Assembly: GCA_937905985.1 (NCBI GenBank)
Contig: CALCWC010000031.1
Coordinates: forward strand, 1 to 46,941
Reading direction: 5' to 3'
Origin: an uncultured Verrucomicrobiales bacterium
Lineage (GTDB): Bacteria > Verrucomicrobiota > Verrucomicrobiia > Verrucomicrobiales > Akkermansiaceae
Length of the DNA stretch: 46,941 nt
The position numbers and the translations under genes are program-made. Shown here piece by piece: positions 6,605 through 16,095 of the stretch. The notes under the pieces were generated by a model. That model was not told the origin of the DNA. It did no database searches and saw only the letters and a list, made by a program, of their open reading frames with translations. The stretch's first letter is position 1, and every line of letters begins with the position of its first letter.

Positions 6605-9109
6605 ATGGCAGAGAACGAGACCGCAGGCCGCTGGGACAATCGCACTGATTTCTTTTATCGTTGTGCTGAATACACGAAAGAAAAGGTGCAGACGGGAGAA
6701 ATAACGTTGCAACCCGGCAAGAACCCGACGCCTTGGAAATGCGGTTGCGGGTGGGATGTAGCGGCCTTGGGCGATTTTTACAAAAAGAATGCATTGGGAG
6801 GCATTGTCCTTGCAGTGGAGGAGGATAGCCGATATGTTCGCAATGCTGGTGAGATAGAGTATGCGGTAGGAGTCAGGTATGAGTTTACTAAATGGATGAC
6901 TCCGGGGCTTGCTTTGCGACTTTTGGCTTTTTTTGACATGGCGAAGGAGCATCCCGCTGTGAAGAATGCCGGCATGTCGCTCATAGTGAAGTGGCATGAG
7001 CAACGTCGGCGCTATTACAACTGGCATATATACCTGAATGCGCCTGTGTGCGCTGTGGTGCGTGGTACCCATCATGTGGATTCTTTGAATAACCTTCCCG
7101 CCGATTGGCAGCCTGCGTTCCAAAGGGTGGTAGATGCAATCAAGGCGCAGGCCAAGCTGGTGGAGCAGTTGCGTTCTGAGCCGCTAACCTGTACAGCCGA
7201 TGTGTGGAAACAGCTGCTGTGCTGGTATGAATCCAACAGGCAGGGAGTGCAGATTCGCGAGCTTTCTGCGGAACAGAAGGAGGCTGTGGCTCCGCTGATA
7301 GGCAAGCGTGTGGATGAATTACCCGCACAGTTTCCCGCGCCGCTGGCCTTCTTGTCGGATGCGCCGGATACTCCCATTGACAAAGTGCGTATTCCCATGC
7401 CCGACAATGAAGCTTCTTTTCGCGAGTGGCTTGCCGTGCATGTCAATGCGTCTCCGAAATCCCAAAGCCGCTACCTGCAGGCGTTGACCAGCCTGTGGAA
7501 AAATGTCCCGGAACTCTTTCAGGAGCGCGACATAACCTCCGTGTATGAAATTGAAACATCGGGGGAGATACAAGAGTTTATTGAGGAATTGAGAGAGACG
7601 GAATGGTATCGGGGCAGGTCGGAACGGCGCCCCGGCGTGAAACCCGGAGGCAATGATTCCCTCGTTATACTTAACCACTACTGCGATTTCCTGAACCAAA
7701 GAGGTATACCCGCTAAAACAATGTCTGAGAAAAATGAGCAAAAATCAGAGAGAACCGAAATGGAGTTGTCGCTTGCTGCGTTGCTTCAGCGCCCAGATCG
7801 CGAGGAACTGCTAACTGGATCCAAGCCCGTCTACTTGGATTGTCTGTGGGGGCGGGTAGAGGGAAATGCGTGGCGTCCCCTGTACAATCTAATTTGGAAG
7901 ATGGCATGGAAGGAAAAGCGGGAAGAACTGGTCAGGGATGGATCTCTGGTAACGCCCACGAATGCTGAGGCCTATCTTCGGAATACCAAGCTCTTTTTCT
8001 CGGTGGACGAGACGTATGCTGTGTATAACAACTACGGAATCCGAAACATGATGCCACTCATAGGCAAATTGTTTGTTGTGTGCGGCATCGCTTTGGAAGA
8101 CGTGAAAGTGCATTTTGTCACCAACGTGGAAACTGTTTCGAAGACTGTGACGGATGCGGACTTGAACACCATTCTGTGCGGGCCTCCCGGAACGGGCAAG
8201 ACCTACCACACGGTGGCGTATGCCGTGGCAATCTGCATGGGGCGTCCCGTGGCGGAGGTGATGGCGGCTGCTAAGGCAGATTATCAGAGTGTGAAGTCTG
8301 AGTATAATGGCTTGGTGCAGGAGGGGCGCATAGCATTTGCCACCTTCCACCAAAGCTATGAGTACGGCGATTTCATCGAGGGAATCAAGCCGGAAGAGAA
8401 GGGCGGTGTTGTGACCTACAGTGTGGAACCCGGAGTGTTCCGCAAGTTCTGCGATGAGGCCGGGGATGAGCCCTGCGTGTTCATTATCGACGAAATCAAC
8501 CGCGGCAACATATCCAAGATTTTGGGGGAACTCATTACACTGATTGAGCCCAGCAAGCGGGAGACGCAGCATGTCACCCTGCCGTTGTCCGGAGATGATT
8601 TCACCGTGCCGAAAAACGTGTATATTCTGGGCACCATGAACACGGCGGACCGCTCCATCGCCATGATGGACACGGCGCTGCGGCGGCGGTTCGACTTTGT
8701 GCCGATGGAACCGCGTCCGGAATTGCTGCCCGACAATGTGGAAGGTGTGAACGTTGCCCGTATGCTGGAGGTGATGAACAAGCGCATCGAGTGGCTGTAT
8801 GATGCCGACCACGCCATTGGGCACGCTCTGTTCTGGACGCTCCATGAGAAACCCTCCTTGGCTGAGTTGGCACGCATTTTCCGAAAGAAAATCATTCCAC
8901 AGCTACAGGAGTATTTTCATGACGACTATGGGAAGGTACAGCTGGTGTTGGGAAGAAGTCCCATGATTGAGACCTGCACCAGACCAGATGGGTTGTTCAT
9001 GCGGAGCGCGAGCGAGGAAATGGATTTGCCGGATGCTGTGTATCATCTACTCGCCGAAGGCGTGGCTGCATGGCATCAGGCGGAAACATACCGCGCCATC
9101 TACGAATAG
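6605..9109 (+). CDS. mcrB: McrB-type GTPase subunit of modification-dependent restriction system
   Basis: An 834-aa AAA+ protein. The last ~310 residues carry the McrB motor: Walker A GPPGTGKTYHT (residue about 525), Walker B with VFIIDEINRGN (about 626-636), and the MNTADRSIAMMDTALRRRF sensor/arginine-finger region that marks McrB. In the known system McrB hexamers recognise modified DNA, hydrolyse GTP and drive the McrC nuclease. Residues 1-180 (WKCGCGWDV..., RRRYYNWHIYLNAP) and about 250-360 (a small helical region containing SPKSQSRYLQAL) are presumably target recognition, but I do not recognise either domain; neither resembles the E. coli McrB N-terminus. mcrC starts 25 bp downstream. 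The first 1.5 kb is visibly AT-richer than its neighbours, which suggests acquisition by transfer. Confidence 0.9.
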   Translation: MAENETAGRWDNRTDFFYRCAEYTKEKVQTGEITLQPGKNPTPWKCGCGWDVAALGDFYKKNALGGIVLAVEEDSRYVRNAGEIEYAVGVRYEFTKWMTPGLALRLLAFFDMAKEHPAVKNAGMSLIVKWHEQRRRYYNWHIYLNAPVCAVVRGTHHVDSLNNLPADWQPAFQRVVDAIKAQAKLVEQLRSEPLTCTADVWKQLLCWYESNRQGVQIRELSAEQKEAVAPLIGKRVDELPAQFPAPLAFLSDAPDTPIDKVRIPMPDNEASFREWLAVHVNASPKSQSRYLQALTSLWKNVPELFQERDITSVYEIETSGEIQEFIEELRETEWYRGRSERRPGVKPGGNDSLVILNHYCDFLNQRGIPAKTMSEKNEQKSERTEMELSLAALLQRPDREELLTGSKPVYLDCLWGRVEGNAWRPLYNLIWKMAWKEKREELVRDGSLVTPTNAEAYLRNTKLFFSVDETYAVYNNYGIRNMMPLIGKLFVVCGIALEDVKVHFVTNVETVSKTVTDADLNTILCGPPGTGKTYHTVAYAVAICMGRPVAEVMAAAKADYQSVKSEYNGLVQEGRIAFATFHQSYEYGDFIEGIKPEEKGGVVTYSVEPGVFRKFCDEAGDEPCVFIIDEINRGNISKILGELITLIEPSKRETQHVTLPLSGDDFTVPKNVYILGTMNTADRSIAMMDTALRRRFDFVPMEPRPELLPDNVEGVNVARMLEVMNKRIEWLYDADHAIGHALFWTLHEKPSLAELARIFRKKIIPQLQEYFHDDYGKVQLVLGRSPMIETCTRPDGLFMRSASEEMDLPDAVYHLLAEGVAAWHQAETYRAIYE

Positions 9110-9134
9110 TCCTCGGTGTCGGGTTTGAGCATTT

Positions 9135-10403
9135 ATGAGCAAGGTGCAATCATTCTGCGAGTATGAAACACTCGTGTGTGCCGCTGCGGGCAATCTGCCC
9201 GCAGGTGTGCGTGCCTGCGATGCTTTTGAAGAGCTGCTGGATTTTGTGCTCGGCGAGAATGAGATAGATGGTTTCTTCAAGCCGGGCAAGCTCCCCGGTT
9301 TTGGGAAATGCGTAAGATTGCAGAACTATGTGGGAGTGATTCGTTTCCGCAGCGGGCATCAGGTGGAAATACTGCCCAAAATCAGCGGAAGTACGGGGTC
9401 TGAACAGGCACGCGGCCTTGTGCTGGATATGCTGCGCTGCCTTACGCACACGCCGTTTCGCCAGGGTGGCACGGCTGCTCAGCGGACATGCAAAATGCCT
9501 TTGCTGGATGCCTTTATTCAAATGTATCTGCGGGAGGTGCAGGCATTGGTGCGCGGCGGTATCCGCGCCGACTACGCGGCGCGGCAGGGCAATTTGAACC
9601 GATTGCGCGGGCGCATAATGCTCACCCCGCAACTGCGGCACAACATCCTGCATCCTGAGCGCTTGTATTGCGCCTATGACGAGTATGATTTGAACTGCCC
9701 TGAGAACCGCTTGGTGAAAACCACACTTCTGGTGCTGAGACGGCATACGGCCACTTCAGCTCTCGTGCGCGAAATCGACGTCCTGTTACAGTATTTCGAT
9801 GAGGTGGATAAGTCTGTTCCCATTGATGCGGATTTCAACAAGGTGCGCACGGACCGCAGCCGCCGCGCGTACATGCAGCTCATGAACTGGGCAAGGGTGT
9901 TCCTACAGGGCCGCAGTTTCAGCAGCTTTGCCGGGCGCGCCGAGGCATGCGTGCTTCTATTCCCCATGGAGCGTTTGTTTGAGGATTATGTGGCGCACTA
10001 TGTGCGTCAGGCATTTCAGGCTGATGGCTGGCGCGTCACTACACAGGCGCGCGGGCACTACTTGTTTGACAGTGGCGGCGAGCACCATTTCTCAGTCCGT
10101 CCCGACATTCTTTTGGAGAAAGACGGAAGGGTGCTGGTGATGGACACCAAGTGGAAGCTTCTGGAGAATACTCCCGCCAGGCATTATGGCATTCAGCAGG
10201 CGGATATGTACCAGATGAGCGCGTACGCTACGGAAATGGCATCCAAGGACATTTTCCTACTTTATCCCCGCTTGGAATGGATGCCTGTCAATGCGCCGTT
10301 GAAGGTTTATCACGATGATGCGTCGGGTGTGAACGTGCATATTTACCCCGTGGATATGCTGGATGTGAAGCGGAGCGCAGATTCACTGGCTTCTGGCTGG
10401 TGA
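9135..10403 (+). CDS. mcrC: McrC nuclease subunit
   Basis: A 422-aa protein, the partner of McrB. Its C-terminal half carries a PD-(D/E)xK nuclease signature: RPDILLEKDGRVLVMDTKWK (Asp about 323, then Asp-x-Lys about 336-338), with a YQMSAYA helix downstream as in McrC. The N-terminal ~200 residues (GFGKCVRLQNYVGVIRF, VEILPKI) match the beta-rich McrB-binding portion of the family. It is co-transcribed with mcrB, 25 bp apart. All catalytic positions appear intact, so the system should be active. A large hairpin follows. Confidence 0.92.
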   Translation: MSKVQSFCEYETLVCAAAGNLPAGVRACDAFEELLDFVLGENEIDGFFKPGKLPGFGKCVRLQNYVGVIRFRSGHQVEILPKISGSTGSEQARGLVLDMLRCLTHTPFRQGGTAAQRTCKMPLLDAFIQMYLREVQALVRGGIRADYAARQGNLNRLRGRIMLTPQLRHNILHPERLYCAYDEYDLNCPENRLVKTTLLVLRRHTATSALVREIDVLLQYFDEVDKSVPIDADFNKVRTDRSRRAYMQLMNWARVFLQGRSFSSFAGRAEACVLLFPMERLFEDYVAHYVRQAFQADGWRVTTQARGHYLFDSGGEHHFSVRPDILLEKDGRVLVMDTKWKLLENTPARHYGIQQADMYQMSAYATEMASKDIFLLYPRLEWMPVNAPLKVYHDDASGVNVHIYPVDMLDVKRSADSLASGW

Positions 10404-10457
10404 TTGTGCGTTTTGTATTCCGCTACGCTTGGCTCCCTGCAGTGTGTGTAAAGCAAA

Positions 10458-10514
10458 GCCCCCGCTGAATTGAGGGAACCCACCCAGGGGCGGGCTGTTC
10501 CCATCAGCGGGGGC
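10458..10514. terminator. Long hairpin between convergent mcrC and gdhA
   Basis: An 11-bp perfect outer stem (10458-10468 with 10504-10514) encloses a second stem GGGAAC/GTTCCC (10474-10479 with 10497-10502). On the minus strand it is followed by TTTGCTTTAC, so it mainly ends gdhA; it also blocks read-through from mcrC. Confidence 0.7.
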
Positions 10515-10534
10515 GAAGGGTGCTAGGTTGCGGG

Positions 10535-11893
10535 TTATACGACGCCCTGGTCAATCATGGCATCAGCCACCTTGACGAAGCCGGCGATGTTGGCACCTGC
10601 GACGTAGTTGGTGAACTTGTTGTCGCTGCCGGTGGCGAACTCCTGGGCGTGGGCGAAGGCGTTCTCGTGGATGTCCTTCATGATGCGGAAGAGGCGGGAG
10701 TCGACTTCCTCAGCGGTCCAACCGAGGCGCTGGCTGTTCTGTGCCATTTCCAGGCCGGAGGTGGCAACTCCGCCGGCGTTGGCGGCCTTGGCCGGCCCGA
10801 AGAGAATCTTGGCGTCCAGGAAGTTGGAGATGCCTTCCAGGTTGGTGGGCATGTTGGCGCCCTCCGCCACGAGCATGCAGCCGTTCTTGATGAGTGCGGC
10901 AGCTTCGTCGCCGTTGATTTCGTTCTGGGTGGCGCAGGGGAAGGCGCAATCGCAGGGGACGTTCCAGGGGCGCTCGCCCTCATGGTATTCCACGCCCTTG
11001 AAGCGCTCTGCATATTCCTTGATGCGGCCGCGGCGCTCGTTCTTGAGCTCCATGATCCAGGCGAGCTTCTCGGCATCGATGCCCTCCTTGTCGTAGATGT
11101 AGCCGTTGGAGTCGGACAGGGTGACGACCTTGCCGCCGAGCTGGGTGAGCTTCTGGACGGCGAACTGGGCCACGTTACCGGAGCCGGAAACGACGCAGGT
11201 CTTGCCCTCCATGGAATCGCCGCGAGTGGCGAGCATGTTCTGGGCGAAGTAGGAGACGCCGTAGCCGGTGGCTTCCGGGCGCATGATGGAGCCGCCCCAG
11301 TTGCGGCCCTTGCCGGTGAGCACGCCGGTGAAGAGACCGGTAAGGCGCTTGTACTGGCCAAAGAGGAAACCGATTTCACGGCCACCCACGCCGATGTCGC
11401 CTGCGGGCACGTCCGTATCGGCCCCCACGTGGCGGTAGAGCTCGGTCATGTAGCTCTGGCAGAAGCGCATGACCTCGCCGTCGCTCTTGCCCTTGGGGTC
11501 GAAATCTGCGCCGCCCTTGCCGCCGCCCATGGCGAGCGTGGTGAGGGAGTTCTTGAAGGTTTGCTCAAATCCGAGGAACTTGAGGATGCCAAGGTTGACG
11601 GAGGGGTGGAAGCGCAGGCCGCCCTTGTACGGACCGATAGCGCTGTTGAACTGGACGCGGAAGCCGCGGTTGACGCGGATATGGCCATGGTCGTCCACCC
11701 AGGGCACGCGGAAGATGATCGTGCGCTCCGGTTCAACGATGCGCTCCAGGATGCAGTTCTCCTCGTACTTCTTTTTGGCGTCCAGCACCGGAGCGATGGT
11801 GGAAACAACCTCCTGCACTGCCTGCAGGAACTCAGGCTCGCCCGCATTCTTAGCGGCAACCTCTTCCAATACCCTTGTGGTATAATTTGACAT
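10535..11893 (-). CDS. gdhA: NADP-type glutamate dehydrogenase
   Basis: A 452-aa protein, the usual length for hexameric bacterial GDH. It makes glutamate from 2-oxoglutarate and ammonium, the low-affinity ammonium entry route. The family signature is intact, with the catalytic Lys in MGGGKGGADFDPKG, the substrate-binding YKGGLRFHP segment, the nucleotide-binding loop VSGSGNVAQFA and GAGIGVGGREI-like DIGVGGREIGFL. The start is the ATG at 11893 (MSNYTTRVLEEV), not upstream frames, since the aligned family begins here. The gene stands alone, divergent from the thioredoxin-fold gene at 12068. A -10-like TAAAAT (11965-11970, minus) would give a leader of about 65 nt; no convincing -35 accompanies it. 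Confidence 0.97.
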   Translation of the reverse strand: MSNYTTRVLEEVAAKNAGEPEFLQAVQEVVSTIAPVLDAKKKYEENCILERIVEPERTIIFRVPWVDDHGHIRVNRGFRVQFNSAIGPYKGGLRFHPSVNLGILKFLGFEQTFKNSLTTLAMGGGKGGADFDPKGKSDGEVMRFCQSYMTELYRHVGADTDVPAGDIGVGGREIGFLFGQYKRLTGLFTGVLTGKGRNWGGSIMRPEATGYGVSYFAQNMLATRGDSMEGKTCVVSGSGNVAQFAVQKLTQLGGKVVTLSDSNGYIYDKEGIDAEKLAWIMELKNERRGRIKEYAERFKGVEYHEGERPWNVPCDCAFPCATQNEINGDEAAALIKNGCMLVAEGANMPTNLEGISNFLDAKILFGPAKAANAGGVATSGLEMAQNSQRLGWTAEEVDSRLFRIMKDIHENAFAHAQEFATGSDNKFTNYVAGANIAGFVKVADAMIDQGVV

Positions 11894-12032
11894 GTTTGTG
11901 AATGGTGGCTGGGTTTCGCATCCCCTTGATTCTGCGAGACGGGGGGTGCGTTCAACCGCGCGCCATTTTAGCAGATACCCGCCGCGGGAAAAGTTTTTTC
12001 TGCCTTGCTGACACAAAATTTACCAGAACGGC

Positions 12033-12061
12033 TTGACAGGGCGGAAGGGCTCGCATACCAT
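12033..12061 (+). promoter_or_regulatory. Promoter of thioredoxin-fold gene 2, leaderless type
   Basis: Consensus TTGACA (12033-12038), 17-bp spacer, TACCAT (12056-12061). The first ATG is at 12068, 6 nt after the -10, so the start codon coincides with the expected transcription start. Confidence 0.6.
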
Positions 12062-12067
12062 GGCACC

Positions 12068-12610
12068 ATGATGAAGCATACCATCTTCGCGATAAGCGCG
12101 TTGCTCAGCCTGGGCATCGCGGTCCCCGCTCCCGTTCAAGCCAAGCCCAGTGCCGACAAGACGGCGCAGAAGGATACCAAGAAGGATGCCAAGGCCAAGC
12201 AGCCGAAGCAGAAGGGCAAGGTGGGTGCCGTGGCCGCCGTGCTCAAGGAGCTCACCTACGTGACGGATGCCCGCCCCAACCTGAAGGCCAAGCAGTACAA
12301 GTACATGCAGTCCGCCACCTGGTGCCGCTTCTGCAACCTCAAGATGCCCGGCCTGGTGGAGGGCTATGCGGAAATGCGCAAGCAGGGTATCGAGATCATC
12401 CTTATCAGTGCGGACGATACGGTGGAGAAGGCCAAGGCTTTTATGGAGAAGTACAAGGCTCCGTTCCCGTGCGTGATGCGTAATTCACCCGGAGTGGACA
12501 AGCTGCCGAGCTACCGCAACGCAGGCGGCAACCTGCCGGATGTGTACACGGTGGCGGCGGACGGCACGCTGCTTCACGACGGCTCCATGATGCGCGGCCG
12601 CAAGGACTGA
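12068..12610 (+). CDS. Periplasmic thioredoxin-fold protein (paralogue 2)
   Basis: A 180-aa exported protein. The signal peptide (MMKHTIFAISALLSLGIAVPAPVQA) is followed by a strongly Lys-rich spacer (residues 27-52) and a thioredoxin fold with TWCRFCNLKMPG (Cys86, Cys89) and a cis-Pro candidate in GNLPDVYTV. It is a paralogue of the gene at 1445-1987 but with a different CxxC dipeptide (RF instead of AA), which normally means a different redox potential or partner. Start: two adjacent ATGs at 12068 and 12071; the first coincides with the predicted transcription start. The start is not preceded by a ribosome-binding site. Confidence 0.88.
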   Translation: MMKHTIFAISALLSLGIAVPAPVQAKPSADKTAQKDTKKDAKAKQPKQKGKVGAVAAVLKELTYVTDARPNLKAKQYKYMQSATWCRFCNLKMPGLVEGYAEMRKQGIEIILISADDTVEKAKAFMEKYKAPFPCVMRNSPGVDKLPSYRNAGGNLPDVYTVAADGTLLHDGSMMRGRKD

Positions 12611-12613
12611 TTT

Positions 12614-12632
12614 GCCGCCGCCTTCCGGCGGC
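12614..12632 (+). terminator. Short GC hairpin after thioredoxin-fold gene 2
   Basis: A 7-bp perfect stem GCCGCCG/CGGCGGC with a 5-nt loop, 3 nt after the stop. It lacks a following T-run. Confidence 0.4.
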
Positions 12633-12686
12633 TGGATGTACAATTGGGTACAATGTACAAATCCAAATAATGCCGCGCCGCAGGCT

Positions 12687-12732
12687 CGGGGAAAAGGAAC
12701 GGCCCGCCCGGTGAGAACGCCGGGCGGGCCGT
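12687..12732 (-). terminator. Intrinsic terminator of RND efflux operon
   Basis: A 13-bp perfect stem (12699-12711 with 12720-12732), loop of 8, followed on the minus strand by TTCCTTTTCC. It lies 21 bp beyond the stop of the transporter gene. Confidence 0.75.
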
Positions 12733-12753
12733 GGTGTTGATAGATGGTAAGCC

Positions 12754-15700
12754 TTAGTTCTTAGGCGTGGGAACTTTCTTGCCGAGCTTCTGGGCCGTCC
12801 AGTCGCGCATGCGTGCGAAGAGCGAGTAGAGCGCGGGCACCAGGAAGATGCCGAAGCAGGTGGCCAGCAGCATGCCGTAGAACGTGGTGACGCCGATTTC
12901 CACGCGGCTGGCGGCACCGGATCCCGTGGCCATCAGCAGCGGAATCACGCCGAAGATGAAGGACACGGCGGTCATCATCACGGCGCGGAAACGCATGCGC
13001 GCACCGTTGAGCGCCGCATCCTGGATGCGCGTGCCGTGGGACTCGTGGTCCACCTTGCTGAATTCCACCATGAGAATGGCGTTCTTGGCAGCCAGGCCGA
13101 TGAGCATCAGCAGACCCAGCTGCACATAGATGGAGAGCGAGAGGCCGTGCAGCTGCGCGCCCATGAGTGCGCCCAGTGTGGCCACCGCCACAGAAAGCAT
13201 CACCGGAAGCGGTGTGGTCCAGCTCTCATACTGCGCCACCAGGAAGAGGTAGGCGAAAATGATGGCCATGGCCAGCAGCGGCCCCAGCTGGCCAGCGTTC
13301 TGGCGCTCCTGGTAGGAGAGGTCCTTCCAGGAAGCCTGCCAGTGGCGGTTGTTGCCGGCGGCTTTTTCCTCCTCGTTGATCTTGGCAACCTCGTCTTCAA
13401 TGAAGCTCATGATCTTGCCGGAACCCACACCGGGTTTGCCCATCACGGTGATATCCGCGCTCATGAGCTGGTTGAAACGGCCGTAGGAGGCCGGCCCCAT
13501 GCGGTAGGAAAGCGTACACACGGCGGAGAGCGGCACCATCTGGCCGTCCGTGTTGCGTACCATCTGGTTCAGGATGTCGTCCGCCGTGCGGCGGTCCTTC
13601 GTGTCGCCCTGAATCATCACCTTGAAATTGAAGCCGTACAGCGTGAAGTCGTTCACATAGTAGGAGGACATCACGCTCTGCAGGGTGCTGAAGATGGTGT
13701 TGACGGGCACCTTGAGCGCCTGTGCCTTGGCGCGGTCCAGCTCCAGGAAGACCTGCGGGTTTTCTGCGTTGTACTCGGTGCGGGCCATGGCGACGAGCTC
13801 TTGGTTGGCCATGAGGCGTTCCATGAGAATCTTGGCGGTGTTGCCGAGGTCCACGGGGGTGGCGTCACCGGTTCCCTGCAGCACCAGTGAGATGCCGCCC
13901 GTGACGCCCAAGCCCTGGATGGCGGGCGGCGTGACGGCCATGACGTTTGCCTCGGGGATGTCGGAGCAGACCTCGTTGATTTTGGCGGCAATCTTGGTGG
14001 CGTGCAATTCCGGCTTGTTGCGCTGCTCCCAGGGTTTGAGCATGATCATGATCATGCCGTTCTGCTCGCCGGAGCCGGAAGTGATGCTGAATCCGCTCAT
14101 GGCGTTGAACTTGTCGATACCCTCAATCTTGGAAAGGCGTTCCTCGATCTGGCGCATCACCTTGTCCGTGCGCTGCTTGGCGGTGGCGGTACCCTCCATG
14201 GAGACCATGGCCATCAGGGCACCCTTGTCCTCCGTGGGAATGAAGGAGTTGTTGAGGCCGCGGGGAATGAAAAGGTTCTCCGGCTTGTATCGGCGGTCCG
14301 CCTGTTCCGCCATGAACTTGGCGCGCTTGGCGGGGTCCTTCATGATTTCCTCCATCTTGGCGGTCATGCCCGTCATTTCGCCGATGGGCTTCATCACGCA
14401 ATCCGGCAGACCCGCGTAGTAGAGGTAGTTGGCTCCCAGCACCAGCAGCACCACCAGAACCGTGAGCCACGCGTTGCGTACAAGAACGCCAGATACGCGC
14501 AGGTAGAAGTTTCGGCTCTTCTCCAGCGCCCAGTTGAACGGCCCGAACAGAATGACACGGGAGCGGCGCGGCTTCTTGTCCGCCGGGCGCAGGATGAGCG
14601 CACAGAGGGCGGGGGAGAGGGTGAGGGCGTTGATGGTGGAGAAGCAGAGCGCCACGCACATGGTGACGGAGAACTGGGTGTAGATCACGCCCACCATGCC
14701 GCCGTAGAAGGCGATGGGCACATACACGGCCAGGGTTACCAGGGTGGTGGCGATAACGGGGCCGGTGATTTGCTTCATGCTCTTGATGGCGGCGGGCAGG
14801 GGACGCAGCTTCTCATCATGGATAAGGCGCATGGTGTTCTCCACCACCACGATGGCGTCATCCACCAGCGAGCCGATGACCAGAATCAGGCCGAACATGG
14901 TCAGAACGTTCAGTGAATAGCCCAGCACGTGCATGACCATGAACGCACCCAGAAGCGACACCGGAATGGCGATGGCCGGAATCAGCGTGGCGCGCCAGTC
15001 CTGCAGGAAGAGGAACGTCACGAATATTACCAGCCCCAATGCCATGCCCAGGGTGAAGATACTCTCCTTCATCGTGGCGTCGATGGCTCGCGTGGGATCA
15101 TACGCGGCGGTCCATTCCACGCCGTCCGGGAAATCGATGTTCTGCAGGGTCTCATGCACCTTGAGCACGGTGGCAAGGGCGTTGGCCTCGTTGTTGCGGA
15201 AGATGATCATGCCCACGCTGTTCTTGCCGTTGAGGCGGCTGTAGCCGCTGTTGCGCTCGGAGCCCAGCTCCACGGTGGCAATGTCCCGCAGGTAGGTGAC
15301 GTGGCCGTTCTCACCGCGTTTGACAATGATGCCGCCGAACTGCTCCGCGGTCTTGAGACGTCCGGTGGCGGTCACCTTGAAGGTGGCGTACGCCTGCTCG
15401 TCTTCCGACCCCACGGAGCCGGCGGCAGCCTGGATGTTCTGGGAGTTGATGGCCTCACGCACATCTTGCGGGGTGATGTTGAGGGCGTTCATGCGGGTGG
15501 TGTTCATCCACACGCGCATGGAGTAGTTGCGCTGAGGCATGATATCCGCGCTGGAAACGCCGTCCACCTGGCACACCACGTCCTTCACGTTCATGCGCAG
15601 CCAGCTGGAGAGCTCCAGAATGTTCATCTTGTTCTCATCGCAGGTGAAGCAGATGGAGTTGAGCATGTCGCCGGAGCGCTTGCGCACGCTGTAGCCCGTC

Positions 15701-16074
15701 TGCTTGATTTCAGAAGGCAGCTTGGATTCCACGGCCTTGATGGCGTTGGAGACGTTCACCTGCGCCATGTCGTCGTTGGTGCCCACCTTGAAGATGAGGG
15801 TGAGGGAGTAGGAGCCGTCGTTGCCGCAGGTGGAGTAGAAGTACTCCAGGTCGTCCATGCCGATGAGCTGCTCCTCCACAGGGGCTGCCACCACTTCTGC
15901 CACCTCTTCTGAGCTGGCACCGGCGTAGGTCATGCGCACGGAGATGGTGGGCGGGGAGACTTCCGGGTACTCGGAGATGGGCATCTTGCTCAGGCACAGG
16001 ATGCCGCCCAGCATCATCAGGATGGAGATGACGAAGGCGAACTTGGGGCGGTGGATGAAGAATTCGGAAAACAT
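12754..16074 (-). CDS. RND (HAE1) multidrug efflux transporter, inner-membrane pump
   Basis: A 1106-aa AcrB/MexB-type proton-driven exporter, slightly longer than the usual 1030-1050. An N-terminal cytoplasmic start and TM1 (FVISILMMLGGILCL) lead to the YPEVSPPTISVRMTYAGAS docking/porter segment. The proton-relay pair is present in TM4 (GSLVDDAIVVVEN), and two large periplasmic loops and twelve TM helices are predicted. The extra length includes an insertion near residues 550-590 (a Lys/Met-rich stretch MKEEIMKDPAKRAKFM-like). It is encoded 21 bp downstream of the adaptor gene, in one operon. No TolC-type outer-membrane channel gene is present in the window, so the pump must borrow one encoded elsewhere. 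Substrate is unknown. Confidence 0.95.
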   Translation of the reverse strand: MFSEFFIHRPKFAFVISILMMLGGILCLSKMPISEYPEVSPPTISVRMTYAGASSEEVAEVVAAPVEEQLIGMDDLEYFYSTCGNDGSYSLTLIFKVGTNDDMAQVNVSNAIKAVESKLPSEIKQTGYSVRKRSGDMLNSICFTCDENKMNILELSSWLRMNVKDVVCQVDGVSSADIMPQRNYSMRVWMNTTRMNALNITPQDVREAINSQNIQAAAGSVGSEDEQAYATFKVTATGRLKTAEQFGGIIVKRGENGHVTYLRDIATVELGSERNSGYSRLNGKNSVGMIIFRNNEANALATVLKVHETLQNIDFPDGVEWTAAYDPTRAIDATMKESIFTLGMALGLVIFVTFLFLQDWRATLIPAIAIPVSLLGAFMVMHVLGYSLNVLTMFGLILVIGSLVDDAIVVVENTMRLIHDEKLRPLPAAIKSMKQITGPVIATTLVTLAVYVPIAFYGGMVGVIYTQFSVTMCVALCFSTINALTLSPALCALILRPADKKPRRSRVILFGPFNWALEKSRNFYLRVSGVLVRNAWLTVLVVLLVLGANYLYYAGLPDCVMKPIGEMTGMTAKMEEIMKDPAKRAKFMAEQADRRYKPENLFIPRGLNNSFIPTEDKGALMAMVSMEGTATAKQRTDKVMRQIEERLSKIEGIDKFNAMSGFSITSGSGEQNGMIMIMLKPWEQRNKPELHATKIAAKINEVCSDIPEANVMAVTPPAIQGLGVTGGISLVLQGTGDATPVDLGNTAKILMERLMANQELVAMARTEYNAENPQVFLELDRAKAQALKVPVNTIFSTLQSVMSSYYVNDFTLYGFNFKVMIQGDTKDRRTADDILNQMVRNTDGQMVPLSAVCTLSYRMGPASYGRFNQLMSADITVMGKPGVGSGKIMSFIEDEVAKINEEEKAAGNNRHWQASWKDLSYQERQNAGQLGPLLAMAIIFAYLFLVAQYESWTTPLPVMLSVAVATLGALMGAQLHGLSLSIYVQLGLLMLIGLAAKNAILMVEFSKVDHESHGTRIQDAALNGARMRFRAVMMTAVSFIFGVIPLLMATGSGAASRVEIGVTTFYGMLLATCFGIFLVPALYSLFARMRDWTAQKLGKKVPTPKN

Positions 16075-16095
16075 AGCCGTATGTAGGGAAGGGGG

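Noticed and set aside
10520..11890. A 456-codon open frame opposite gdhA
   Set aside because: Antisense to an intact glutamate dehydrogenase.
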